64,000 nt of DNA from NCBI GenBank assembly GCA_010094025.1, contig ML991832.1:1-64000 (forward strand), in the 5' to 3' direction. This document shows positions 22,429-33,790 of this stretch, one piece after another. How positions within the stretch are numbered: position 1 is the first letter of the stretch; each line of letters starts with the position of its first letter. The notes below the pieces were generated by a model. The model was not told where the DNA came from. It saw only the letters and a list, made by a program, of their open reading frames with translations, and made no database searches. The position numbers were made by a program, and so were the translations under genes. Source of the DNA: Viridothelium virens (Eukaryota > Ascomycota > Dothideomycetes > Trypetheliales > Trypetheliaceae).

Positions 22429-25253
22429 ATGTTGCTGCTTTGGTACTGTTTATGGCTAGCGTTGGCCTCGGCCCAAGCAGTGACACGCAGTCCTTCGTTC
22501 GACATTAATCGTTATCCACCGCAACCGCAGGAGACTGCGTGCGGTGACATTGTGAATGCCAACTTGGACCAGGGTACGTGCTGACGTTGACATTGTATCA
22601 ACAAGAGCATATCTTGACCAAACCGAGACAGGTGATGTACTGTTCTACGCTTCGGACGTTTTCGACTGCTTGACAAGCGTTCCTTTCAACTCTGCAGTCG
22701 CTTTACGATTCCTTCAATACCTCAATCAAATCTTTCAATTTCATGCCACCACAGCTTTTGTTCGAGACCCCCCGCCAGGGTACCAACAAGCTCCGTTCGA
22801 TTTCCTCGGGGCGCTGGAAGGCAAGACGAGCCGTGTGCATGCTGGCGCATACCACAACCAGTATGCGTTCGAGAGCGACGTCCAAGCCATCATACGCAAT
22901 CTTCACGATACACATGTATATGTGTACGCAGGCATCAGTGGCCCCTTTTCGTTTTTCAGGTGTGTCTAGCGTGGCTGACATTGGCGTCCCGCTCTGATTC
23001 ACAATCTTAGCCCCTTTCGGCTTGTCGGTCTGTCTCTGGACGGCAAGCAAATACCTAAACTTTATGTCTATGGTATGCCAGGGTCTGTCGGTCGTTGCAC
23101 GGAAATACTGACCATGCGAAAGATGATCTAATCGACCAAGGCACGCTCGACATCGGTAATGCGAGTGCTATTGTCACGGTCAACGGCATAGCCGCCAATG
23201 ACTATATGTCCTCGTTCGCTAGCCAGCAATCCTTTGGGATGCTCGAGCCTCATGCCGATTGGAACCAAGTCATGACCAGCCCAGCTCAGGAGGTCTTCGG
23301 CTTGAACTCCTTCTCAGAAGCTGCACCATTCTATGCTGGCGACCAAATGAATTTGGTATTCGAGAACGGCAGCACTGCTCAGAGCCGCTGGGTCGCACTC
23401 TTTGGCAGTCCAGGTTTCACTGGGCCCCTCGCGACTGGCGGTGACTTTTACAATTTCTACCTCCTTGGCCTAGTTCCGGCTAACTATAACGCAGCTTTCG
23501 CGGCATACTACAGCAGCAGCAACTCATCTTCAGCCAACATTACTCTAGACGCTAGTGACCCTGACAATGATGCTGAGCGTCAAACATCTTGGTGTGGAGC
23601 TTCCCCAGCGTATCCCTGCGATACTATGACCTACCAGCAAGACCTCGGCCAATTCTCCAGTGGCGCTCTGACCGGATACTTCCTTGAGAACATCTCAACC
23701 GCAGTCCTTAGTCTGCCCAGCTTTGAGCAATACGGCGAGGGCATCGTCACATTTAGCCGGGCTGTAACTGATTTCGTGGGTAATGCAACCAAGCGCCATG
23801 CGAAAACAGTCATTATAGATCTTCAACAGAATCCGGGTGGTGATACCTCGTTGGCGTTTTGGTTATTTGACCAGGTACCATTGTGTGTTGGGTTTGAGCA
23901 AGGACAGAACGTACTGACGACTGCGCTAGTTTTTCCCAAATACCAGACCTTTTGCGGGCAGTCGCATGCGCTCACATCACGATGCGAACATCGTCGGCGA
24001 GACCTTTACTTCTTATTTCCAGACCTTGCCGGTTGATCCTTCAAACGAGACATTTCAGGACTACCAAGGCTCGGAATGGGTTGTAACGGATCGCATTAAT
24101 GCACTCACAGGAGATAACTTCACCTCTTGGGCGGAGTTTTCCGGTCCACAACACTACAATGGAGATAATTTCACCCTCGTTCAACAATACGACCTGTCGA
24201 ATCCCTTGTTTGTCGAAGCAGCCCTAGAAACCCAACTGGGTCCATGTTTCTACGACCGATCTTGTGCTGAGCCGCGACCTTGGAAGTCTACAGACATTGT
24301 CATGTTAACAGACGGCATCTGCGGCTCGACGTGTTCGCTGTTCGCTGTTCGTAGAGATGATGCGAGAAGAAGGCGTCAGAACTGTCACAATCGGCGGACG
24401 CCCGGAACATGGACCAATACAAGCAGCAAGCGGCTCGCGAGGGGCTGCAGCGTACTCGAATGATGAGCTGTACTACGACTTTGAAGTAGCCGGCGAAAAT
24501 AGCACTGCCGCAGCGAGCCTGCCACTGGTACCGCCTGATACCGGTATACAGGGAGTCTTTGCAGGCTTCACTCTCCGAGACCAGATTCAGCGCAATCACA
24601 CAATTCCCAACCAAGTGCTTTACATGCCTGCCGACTGTAGGCTATTCTGGACATTTGCCAACTTTTACAACTATACCCGTCTATGGCAGGATGTTTACGA
24701 GGTGGCGTTCACGGAGCCGTCATCTTGTGTGCCCGGATCACGAAATGTCACAGCATCTCCAACAACCACTCATCCTGCAGAACCGGCTGAAGATAAGACT
24801 GCTCTCCACATCTTGCATGGCCTTTCAACAGTCGAGACTCCGATAAACAAAACTTTTGAAGACATGGACTTTCCTAACCTGTGGGACGGCGACCCGCTGC
24901 CGGGCCTCAAAATTTGTGACGACACGAAAGGTAATAACCAATGCCCATCCGGCTTTGAATGCTACAAGGTCACTTTTGGCTGCAAAATCTGTGGACAGGG
25001 CGGCGCGTGCTCTTCCCCAATAGCATTTGGTATCTGCTCTAAAAAATGCTACAATGGCGATAACACGAGCTGTGGCGGCTCCACCCATTGTGTGGAGATG
25101 AACCATGTATCCTCCAGAAGCCAAAGTGTCAGTTATGGGGGTAAGGGACCGACCAAGGGATACTGTGTGCCTAATTGGTCGCAACAGAACCAGAGAAAGT
25201 CGTGCAACAAAATCACTCAAAGTAACGTCTTCAATTTGATCAAAGGCTACTAA
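22429..25253 (+). pseudogene. Secreted S41-family peptidase, frameshifted by a 7-bp tandem duplication
   Basis: Exons 22429-22573, 22632-22959, 23011-23072, 23123-23874 and 23930-25253. Signal peptide MLLLWYCLWLALASAQA. Family markers in order: DCLTSVPFN, FVRDPPPGYQQAPFD, YANQYAFE-like (AYHNQYAFESD), VIIDLQQNPGG (tail-specific protease core), and LTDGICGSTCSLF around the nucleophile Ser. Directly after this, 24332-24351 holds TGTTCGC in nearly three tandem copies. One copy too many shifts the frame, and without it the family-consistent SLF-VEMMREEGVRTV would follow. Elsewhere the frame is open to 25253 (about 867 residues if the duplication is discounted). The protein carries an unusual C-terminal extension of about 100 residues with 12 Cys (CPSGFECY ... 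GCKICGQGGAC). Either a recent loss or an assembly error. It converges on the HET gene, with 65 bp between them. Confidence 0.85.
24332..24351. repeat. Tandem 7-bp repeat (TGTTCGC)
   Basis: Two full and one partial TGTTCGC units inside the S41 coding sequence. The likely slippage product explains the frameshift next to the catalytic Ser motif. Confidence 0.85.
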
Positions 25254-25318
25254 GATGATTAGCGACCTTGCTTGTCAGAAGGCTTTGGTCGCGGACGGCC
25301 ATAAGCTGGGTAGCAAAG

Positions 25319-27621
25319 CTATAGGAGAGTAATGACATGTTTGTCTTTGGCACTATCATTGGATGGAGCGATCTCGTCCTTCTCCTGTGCCCTTAACTCT
25401 TTTGCGTTCCGTAGTGCTTCCCAACTATCGCCAGTCAGTCTGCGGAACTCGATCAACCCGAGACGACAGAAGATGCGTGCTTGTCCAGCCTTGCCACTTT
25501 TCAAAGCGAGTGCGAATCCAGAATAGGTTGGTGATTCACTGCCATTACTTTCCAGATCTTGCTCGTATGCAACCATGGCAGCCAGGCATTCTAAGTGATA
25601 CCCAGAATATTTGTCGCTGGGATACTCTTTGACATTGACACCCTCACTGAGTGAGTACGAATCGACGGGCCAGTCCAGATACAGTCGACACTCACCATGC
25701 TCAGCCCCTGTCCACGTCCATTTCACGGCGTCCTTTTGAGGCGAGAAGAATTTTAAAGGCCGGTATAGCTCCACTTTTACTGTCAGAGACGCGAAGAGGA
25801 TGGATCCAGTGGGCTTGTCCGCTTCGGCTAGCACTAAATTCACACCCCCCGGTTCGATCTTCATGGTATACGTTCGTTTGGTGGTTATTCGGGTGGGAAC
25901 TCGGACAGTTCCATCAACGGATGCCCACGACCACGAAGGCGCGCGGTACGAGGGCTCATCTTTGGCTTCACGCCATTCATCGACCCGCCATGCCAGCTGC
26001 TCGGCGAGCAAATGTCCCCATAAGCCAGCCACGTAGCGCTCCTCGCGATTGTCAGGAGGAATCCTGAACTCGGACTGCATCTTCTTGGCGATGCCAGCAA
26101 TGGCCATGAGTTTGTCGCTGTTCTTCGTTAGATGACACTCAGAGTAACGTTCAACAGCCAGTCGCCAGACTTCTTGCAAATCAGCTCTATCGTTCTTCGA
26201 GAGCTCCAAAGACTTTGGCCGGTGGAATATTTGTCGCCATCGGAGCTCGTACTTTCGCTCGTCATCGACGACCAAGGATAGTCCCTCTAGGATCGCCTCG
26301 CAAGCGGTCAGACTGGGACACTGCCACAAAACCTGTCGTCGCTGAAAATGGAGAATCCTGGGGGCCAGCATGCGCTCCTGCAAGACCCATCCTCGGTGAC
26401 ACATAGGCTCGGACAATACTTCACCTTGCCAGAAGTCTTCACGGACCACTACAGACTTGGTAGTCCGGCGGCCCCACTTGACAGAAACGACAAATGGCGG
26501 TGCCCCGCTCGATGTACGCTGCCGGAAAAGCCCGTGCTTACAGTTGTCTGCACTTACAGCAGCCAAGCTGAGGTACGCGTTGCCGTAGACTTCTTGCATC
26601 TTGGGCGATTCTTGCAGCTATTCTTCATCATCTTTCTGCAGCATACACAGGGCGTCAATCCAGAGATAGCGCACACCCAATTTCCGTGTGGCATAGACGG
26701 CGTCCTGAAAGGTTTGTGGCATCTCTTCTCGCTCGATTCGGTTGCAGAATTCATCTAAATTCCCCTTCTCAAGCAGATAACTAGGGTTATAGCCCCATTT
26801 GTAACTAACATGGGTCAACAATGTTGCAGAAAGCAGCCGCTTATCCCCACCTTATTGTCACGTACTTGCCGTACGCTGAGCCTGCTTTGTTCTCTGTCAA
26901 GACAAGTCGCAGGACAGGGGAATCAGACGTGCCCACGTCAATCAGCCGTGGTGGTACCCAAGCATCATGTGGACGTTTCTCATGTAGACTCTTGCATTGT
27001 TTGTGATTCGTCTCACAGAGCTGAATCCACTGTCTGATTTGCTCGAACGTCGTTGTGCTTTGGGTGTTTTCTGCCAGATTGACGGTTGACTCGGGGGCGC
27101 CGTCGTCTGTATGGTAAACTTCCGTCAGCTGTTACATGGGCACCAGGAGCCCACACGCAGTACCTACAATCAGCAGCATAGACGAAGAAGCTTTGACTAG
27201 TTAAAGTCAGCTGGTCTTCGGCGAGGAAGAGTCCTGATCGCGGTTGAAATCTCAGGGCCCATGCTTCCCTACCTCCCGCGTCTTGGATGCTCGCCTGATA
27301 GACTGGAAATTTAATATCTCGAAGGGCACAATGACGGTTCGCCCAGCCCAACAACATTGTCTCTGAACTATTGGTTCGAGTGTAATTATCTCGCTCCTTT
27401 TTGAGCTTATTGGGTTTCCTGTCGTCTTCCTTGACTGTGGTTCCCTTTTTACTCGTCTGTATAGCAGTCTTGAAGTGCTCAAAGAGGAGCGTACATATTG
27501 TACACGCAGCCTCGATAGATTTCGTCCAACCATCAAGAGTAGCATGATGGTCTTTTTGGCGCTCACCAGATTGCCATGGGGCATGGAAAAATTGTTCAGA
27601 GCAATACTCACAGATCGCCAT
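25319..27621 (-). pseudogene. HET-domain protein, complete except for one in-frame TAG
   Basis: Exons 27621-27168, 27106-26851 and 26804-25319 give 731 codons in one frame. The N-terminus (MAICEYCSEQFF ... CTICTLLF) is a Cys-rich lead typical of this HET subfamily. The HET domain follows: YVTISYKWG across the 46-bp second intron, [43 protein letters not shown], then RGWVLQERMLAPRILHF, and downstream LWGHLLAEQLAW and APSWSWASVDG. Known members trigger heterokaryon incompatibility cell death. A TAG stands at 26619-26621, where the family has Trp (DDEE-W-xxES-KM); TGG to TAG is one G-to-A change. No intron removes it. Otherwise the reading frame and splice sites are intact, so the loss looks recent, or the position is polymorphic or a sequencing error. 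Confidence 0.8.
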
Positions 27622-29286
27622 ATTCGCGAAGTCACAGCCTCGTGAGTGAAAGTTCGGAAGGAGATCTTGATAGACTATCAAGGCTCCAAGACCTAGAGGC
27701 AGTGACAGAACAGAGCGAATAGTCTATCAACGTAGCACAAAGATTTGGTCCAAGAAACGAAATGTGAAGTACACCTCGAGATACTTGTGTAGTTGAGAGC
27801 GAAGAATTCAGCTGGAATCGACATCCCGGGCTTCGACAGTCACGTGTATGTGGGGTTGCTTGTTTCATTGCTTGCAGCCTTGTGCCTTTATTTGTGATCT
27901 TTTGTAATCTCTTTTTAGGAGGTTTACGGCCTGGTTCTTTCGTGCGAAGCTGGTCCTCTCCTTGAAGACCGTCCACGGCCTCTATCTCCCGTGCACGTGT
28001 CCGGCCGGCCTTGGTGATCGGTTTGAAGCCTCTGTTTGACTGTCAAAGATTTTGACAGCCGTCCCTCCAGAGCCAACAATAGTTATGCCTAGCACGGGTA
28101 GGAACTCGAACGCATTAAGTGATACATTGGCATAATTCTGATGTTATTTGAGCATCTTTATCTGAGGTGGAGGAAAGGAACTCAATTATCTCTCTAGAAA
28201 TCAGGCGCAGGAGCCTCTATATATAGGTTTCGTGCAACTACTACTACTGCTTCAGATCCCGTGATATGTCAGTTCGTCGTCATTGTGATGCGGCAGTTTG
28301 TCGTCCTAGCTCAGTGAACAACATCAAATTCTGTCTACGCACTCTAGCCAACCAAGTGGAAACTGCCTTGTCCCATGATAAACAGACTGTTGAAGAGGAT
28401 CGCACCACAGACCCACAGAATGCACACGCAACTTCCCCCTGGCTCAACGTATTCGAATTCGAGTAACTCCACCAAATAGGCTCAATCGAAGCAGCTCTCA
28501 AAGCAGCTAATGCGCATGAGCGTCCTTATCACAGCCAGCTGGTTGAGGTCTATGGAGTGAACCGTTTGACATTGTCGCGCCGCCACAGAGGTATCACCAA
28601 GAGCAGAACTGAAGCCACAGATGATGGTATAGGACAGCGAAACTTTTAACACAACAAAGCGTCAGATTGGTTTGGTAGACAAATGCACGTACAGATCGTT
28701 CGATTCCACCAACAATATATGTGGTCCGAAATTTCACAGCGAGTATTAGTAAAAAGGAGATGGGAAAGAACTGAATGAATAAATACTGACGCGAAGCTAT
28801 TTATAGGGCGAGCCGGGGTCCCACTGAGCCGGCCACTACCTTTAAAACATTTTCTACTTTCTCGTTCGATGTGTTTCGAATTGTCGTCTCCTACTTCAAC
28901 TAAGCTAACATGATTCATTCGCTATTTATCCAATGTCTATAGATAGACCTGGTTCTGACAGTGTTATTAAGTCCACACGCTGTGATGCTTATATGCATGT
29001 TTCCACACTTCCGGCAGTAATTGTGAGGGAAGTGCAGTTGATCTATATGGTGGCGATATGTGCCTATACTTTCACATTCTCACCGCCATTTCGTGAGCTT
29101 CATCATTGCCTATTTAAGAAGTAGATCAGCGGCTAGCTAGCTATATAATTTGAGCGCCCGCTACCTCCTAGAATAGCTTCCTTAATTCAATTCACATGCT
29201 TTCGTCTCGTGCTTGCTCCTCTGCCTGTTTCATCAAATCCTGACATTACGACATTGTCTTCTTCTTATCACATACATAGACTACGA

Positions 29287-29346
29287 GTCCCAGAGTGGGG
29301 ACCCTCTCTGGGACGTACTCCTTAGAGGGTCCCAAGTCTAGGACCC
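29287..29346. repeat. Overlapping inverted repeats (alternative hairpins)
   Basis: GTCCCAGAG (29287-29295) pairs with CTCTGGGAC (29306-29314). GGGACCCTCT (29298-29307) pairs with AGAGGGTCCC (29324-29333). GGGTCC (29327-29332) pairs with GGACCC (29341-29346). The stems share bases, so they exclude one another. Confidence 0.75.
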
Positions 29347-29387
29347 AGGCACCATCGAGGTGGAACCACGCTTGCTCAAACTAGGTA

Positions 29388-29515
29388 GGCTCGTGCTTCC
29401 TAGGCCGGGCTCATGCTGGGCTCAGACAGGGCTCATGTTGGCTCGTGCTGGATCATGCTGGATCACGGCTGCTCAGGGCACGCTCAAGCTTGCTTAGAGA
29501 GGCTCAGCCATGATG
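29388..29515. repeat. Imperfect short direct repeats (GGCTCRTGCT-type)
   Basis: About 130 bp made of degenerate units resembling GGCTCGTGCT/GGATCATGCT/GGCTCATGTT, spaced irregularly by 10-20 bp. It is adjacent to the palindromic block and is possibly a decayed minisatellite or the inner part of an old element. Confidence 0.5.
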
Positions 29516-29795
29516 GTTCAGGCTGCTTATTGCCCACTCGTCTTCTCCGACCCTGCGATTGGTATGGGCCTGACCTGATTATTCGAATCAGACTAAGATA
29601 CGGAGTAAACTCGACAAGGATTTAAAGGAGGCCTATGCCCTAATCTCAGCCGCTTTCAGGAATAAGATTTTAAATTGATATAGATTTCAATTGGATAAGT
29701 AATGAAAAGTACATCTAACCCAATTTAGATATTAAAACAAGATGACAACTTCCGTCATTCTCGGCGGCATATATCGCTTTTCTGATAAGACATTG

Positions 29796-30053
29796 TCATC
29801 GAGAGGCACTCCATATAGTGCAGCAGGTGTCTATCCAGAAATGTGATAGACCATCCTCCCCACTTTGCTTTTGGCAGAATTCTATCTTCTTGTAGCCTGC
29901 CTTGTTCCTGCCAGTGCCTTCGATAAAGTCTTTAGTGGTAACCTCCTCGCCATCACATCTCCACGTGTGCGAGAGTATGGCATCTCGAGGCATGTCTTGG
30001 TTGTATTCGATTAGGCTGAGCCTACCGCGTTTCTCGTTTTTTACAAGACGCAT
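29796..30053 (-). pseudogene. Truncated HET-domain relic
   Basis: Only the N-terminal 80 or so residues of a second HET subtype remain. It starts MRLVKNEK ... EYNQDMPRDAILSHTW, continues with GTGRNKAGYKKIEFC, and ends at HFWIDTCC, after which similarity stops and a terminator follows a few codons later. In intact members this opening (MRLLxxxx, AILSHTW, F.IDTCC) leads into the rest of the HET domain and often NACHT or ankyrin modules. Nothing of these is seen upstream or downstream. It differs in type from the HET gene at 25319-27621, so it is not a recent copy of that one. Confidence 0.75.
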
Positions 30054-30639
30054 GGCTAGCCGGCTGTGTAGCAGTGCTCGATAAGCGCGCGCTCGTTAGG
30101 TGGAAGGAGGGTCGCGATAGATCACGTCTTTGTGGTATGCATCTTAGGCGAGATCACTCGGGTAGTTCACTTGGGAAATTGCGGAAAGTCATCCAAAGCT
30201 AATGTAAGCTAGAGTAACATGATAAGTTCTGAGAAGGTGAGCATAGGTCAAGTAAAAATGATGGAAGATCGCGCCGGCTATGCCTGCCTGCCTTAGGAGG
30301 TGCTTGGCAGCTTCACGCGCAATCACGTGATCATGAGACTGGGGATGACGATCACTCCCGGCTAAGTGTCGTCTAACAACTTTTTGAGATTGATGGTACT
30401 TCGACTTTCACGCGGTCGTTCACTCGCCGGATCACGAATGTAACGTCGTCCTAGGTTTCAGCTCTGCTTCAGTAGCTGATTTCTCACAATCCATGTTCCA
30501 TCTCTGATCTCATGCTTCATTCCTTGTAGCTCGAGACTCGACATCAACGGACGCAAATCAGGCTTTTGAAGCCCTTTATCCCCACCTGCTCAAGGATTCA
30601 TGCTCAAAGCATCGTGATTCTATTCACACAGCTACCAGA
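30054..30639. other. Promoter region of the RBM26-like gene
   Basis: 586 bp upstream of the RNA-binding protein start. Pyrimidine-rich stretches near 30400-30560; no other feature recognised. It probably marks the border between the decaying accessory block and conserved genes. Confidence 0.4.
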
Positions 30640-33178
30640 ATGAAGTTGGACGATGCAGAAGCTAAGCTACTCAAAGAATGGGCTAAGGAGAAGCTCGAAG
30701 TCATTTCAGATGCAGACCCCGATGTGCTGTCGGATTATGTTCTTGCTCTGTTCAGGTCCCAAGAAGACGACAGTCGCGTCCGGGAAAGCAGTCTGGAACA
30801 GCTCGAAGACTTCCTTGGGGAACATACGACTCAGTTCGTAGACGATGTGTTCTTCGCCGTTCGTAACAAAACCTATTTACCTGACTACAAGCCGCCTCCA
30901 CAGACTCAACCACCTTCGACGGCCACACCTTTCCATCCTCCATCAGGTCCTACTACCGCATCAGCGACTTCGAAAGCTTCCGGAGCACCAAATGGCAACC
31001 GGAGCGACCATTCGCGCAAGCGGGGATACATTGACAGAGATGCTGTTGATGGACGAGATCCACATTATGGCAGGGGCGTGGGAGGTGAAAGGGGCCTAAA
31101 GCAAATGCGTCGAGGCAATAGGGCACACCATACGTCTGGCCGCGCTGCACGCCCACAGGACATTAACCTAGGGCTACACCTTCAAGTTCCCAACGTCCCA
31201 GCAATGCCCACGCCTCCAGCAGGTTTTCCTCCTCTCGACCCTAATAATCCCCTCGCTGCGATAATGGCTATGCAGGCGCTTGGTATGCCGCCTCTGCCAC
31301 CTAACATGCCACAATTGCCTCATGCGGGCTCGCCAACATATTTTCAACAGCCCTCGCCGGTTTTCTCTCCGCCGGGTTCGCAAGGGTCACCCTCGAACAA
31401 CATGAGGCGCTCAAGTAAAGTCAGACAAAGGTGCTTAGACTACGATACTCGAGGCTACTGCGCGATGGGCAGTCAGTGTCCGTATGAGCACGGCCAGGAT
31501 CACATTCCCGTCTCAGGCCAAGAGCAAGAGGAGTACGACCCTGCTAATGCTGCGATGAATTTAGACAACCCCAAGTCATCCAATGGCAATGCAGAGTCAG
31601 ACTACAACCGCAACTCGAATCGCGGCTTTCGGGGCCGCGAATCTCGTGGCCGCGGTGATAGAGGTCGCATGAACGGCAGCAGGGGATATAAGCGAGCAGA
31701 TTTCTCGCACGCAGGACCAAATCATGACAAGTCTAATACCACGATCGTGGTTGAGCAGATTCCTGAAGAGAATTTCTCAGAAGAGGCCGTTCGAGGTTTC
31801 TTCTCTGAGTTCGGTTCGATAGAAGAAGTCACCATGCAGGCCTATAGGCATCTTGCAATCGTGCGCTTTAGCGACTACGAGTCCGCTAAACGCGCTTGGG
31901 ATAGTCCAAAAGTCATCTTTGACAATCGATTCGTCAAGGTATTTTGGTACAAGCCCGACTCGCTCCAGAAATCACCGATCAGCGGCCATCCAAGTGGTAA
32001 ATCCAGAGGTGAGAATGACGCCATGGAAGGTGTAGAAGAAACAGCCTACGATCCGGTCGAATTTGCCAGAAAGCAAGAGGAAGCGCAAAAAGCCTTTGAG
32101 GAAAAGCAGAAAGCGCTCAGTGAAGCAGCGTCGAAACGCGAAGAACTAGATGCCAAGTTGAAAGCCCAGGCTGAAGAACGTAAGAAACTCTATGAGAGGC
32201 TTGTTGCTAAGGCTGGGAATGGTTCTACTAAAGCAGTGAGTCCGGGGATTGGAGCAGACGGTGGCAGCAACGTTGCACCGATTTCTGCTGGCACGAATGG
32301 CGAAATAGCTGATGAAACGACAACTAATCAGACTAATTCTTTAAGGGCCAAGCTGGCAGAACTAGAGGCTGAGGCTGAGAGCATGGGGATTAGTTCTGAT
32401 GATGCGTGGCAGCAAGGCTATGCACCCAGAGGTAGAGGGTTTAGCCCCTATCGTGGGCGGGGACGCGGTCGTGAATATGATCCTTCGCGAGCCGGCTACG
32501 CTGGATTGCGGGGAAGAGGTGGTTTTGCACCCAGGGGAGGAGCCGTGAAGAGACTAGACAACCGGCCGAGGAACGTTGCTGTTGCAGTGCCAGCGCAGGA
32601 ATGGGATGGTGAGAAGGATGAAGCTTTGAGGCAGTATTTGATCTTCGTGAGTCTTGCCTTCTCCCTGCCTTCCGGGAAAAGCAAGTTCGAATTGCTGATG
32701 AGTCTCACAGAGTGGCACCGAGTTCGAATCCCTGGAGCCCCATCCTGATCGTCAAGACGCTCACATCGTAGTCTTCAAGGAACGCTGGCTTGCTGAAAAG
32801 GTCAGCACCTATCATCCCCCATCTTCGATCTGCTCTACGCCCCTTCGCGCTCTACGATCTCAAGAATTCCCTTCCCAGATGCTAATACGTTTACCCTAGT
32901 TCTTCACCAGTACAACCTCTATCCCTCACATTGGCGCCGTCGAACTCTCTTGGGTTCCCAATACGCAAATATCCACAACCGCTGCGACGTCGTCTGTACC
33001 TCTTCCCTCAGCGAAACGTACAGCTGGTCCCGATTCCGATACTACGATGTCAGAAGATCCGGTAGCGAACCTACGCGGTGGTACAGATGTGGCAGAGAGC
33101 AATGATGGAGCTGAACTAGTTATTGGAGAGGGAATAGATTATGACGTGGCAGATGGTGACGATCGGTGGATGGACTGA
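30640..33178 (+). CDS. RBM26/27-type RNA-binding protein (Rmn1-like)
   Basis: 791 residues from exons 30640-32646, 32711-32800 and 32900-33178. Domains: PWI-like N-terminal helix bundle (1-85: AKLLKEWAKEKLEVI ... FVDDVFFAV), Pro-rich linker, CCCH zinc finger at 265-284 (C-x8-C-x5-C-x3-H, CLDYDTRGYCAMGSQCPYEH), Arg/Gly patches, RRM at about 366-440 (TTIVVEQIP ... LAIVRFSDY), a Glu/Lys coiled coil at about 475-525, RGG-rich segment, and a second RRM-like C-terminal portion (AHIVVFKERWLAEK). This order matches human RBM26/27 and fission yeast Rmn1, which serve nuclear RNA surveillance and 3'-end/exosome targeting complexes. Nuclear role inferred from family. Convergent with Ctk2. Confidence 0.88.
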
Positions 33179-33790
33179 AGCCTATCTTCATACACGGGTG
33201 AGGCTGCACTTGCAGGAAAACTTGCTTGCGGAGATGAGGGGAATTGGAAGACTAGTCCAGATCGGATGTTGTGTATGATATTCGGAAGGCATCTATGCCC
33301 TATGCGATACAAGAATACTATGCAATACCCAATATCAGACTTCCTATCACCACTTTCCAGATCACAGAGCCGATGAAGCAACTACGCATTGGTAAACGAG
33401 GTAAAGTTTGAGCACACGTGGCATCATTTTTCAGATCCTTGCATTTCTATCCAAATCATCTTTGGAAACAAATATCCAACGATTTCTTATTTCTCTCGCA
33501 CTGTTAAATGGAGTCCACTAGGTTCACGAACTAAACTCTGATGGCGCACTCCTCGCCGTAGGCCCATTCTGCAAATGTCAGGCTTTACAAGGATACTTAT
33601 TCCGTTCTGAGTTAGTATATGCAAAATTGATCGTAGCTTCACAAGGTTAGCCCCGATGCTCCAAGAGGTAGTATTGATGAAGATGAAAAAGTAGTGCCAT
33701 TTCCGTGGTATCATAAGAACTCAATACATGCTCATCTTAAACGCCTTGTGTCATGCCATGTCATTTCACCACCAGGAGATCCCCACGTAT
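33179..33790. other. Convergent 3' region
   Basis: 612 bp between two converging gene ends; it should hold both 3' UTRs and polyadenylation signals. No gene recognised. Confidence 0.5.

Larger units (their letters stand above)
27622..29795. other. Intergenic, repeat-like, no gene recognised
   Basis: 2.2 kb without a supportable gene. It looks like accessory sequence: TATATATA at about 28218, CTACTACTACT at about 28237, AT-rich 29640-29760, hairpin-forming palindromes at 29287-29346 and imperfect GGCTCRTGCT units at about 29388-29510. I could not find matching terminal repeats or an element coding remnant, so no transposon is called. Confidence 0.4.

Noticed and set aside
28060-29360. Idea of an LTR or solo-LTR in the gene-free stretch
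   Set aside because: No paired terminal repeats, target-site duplication or coding remnant could be identified by eye.
12590-30053. Strong repeat-induced point mutation across the block
   Set aside because: The lesions are few and the sequence is not extremely AT-rich, so classical heavy RIP is not supported; kept only as a mild possibility.
32715-32735. GAGTTCGAATCCC resembling a tRNA B box
   Set aside because: It falls inside coding exon 2 of the RBM26-like gene; no acceptor or anticodon stems can be drawn around it.
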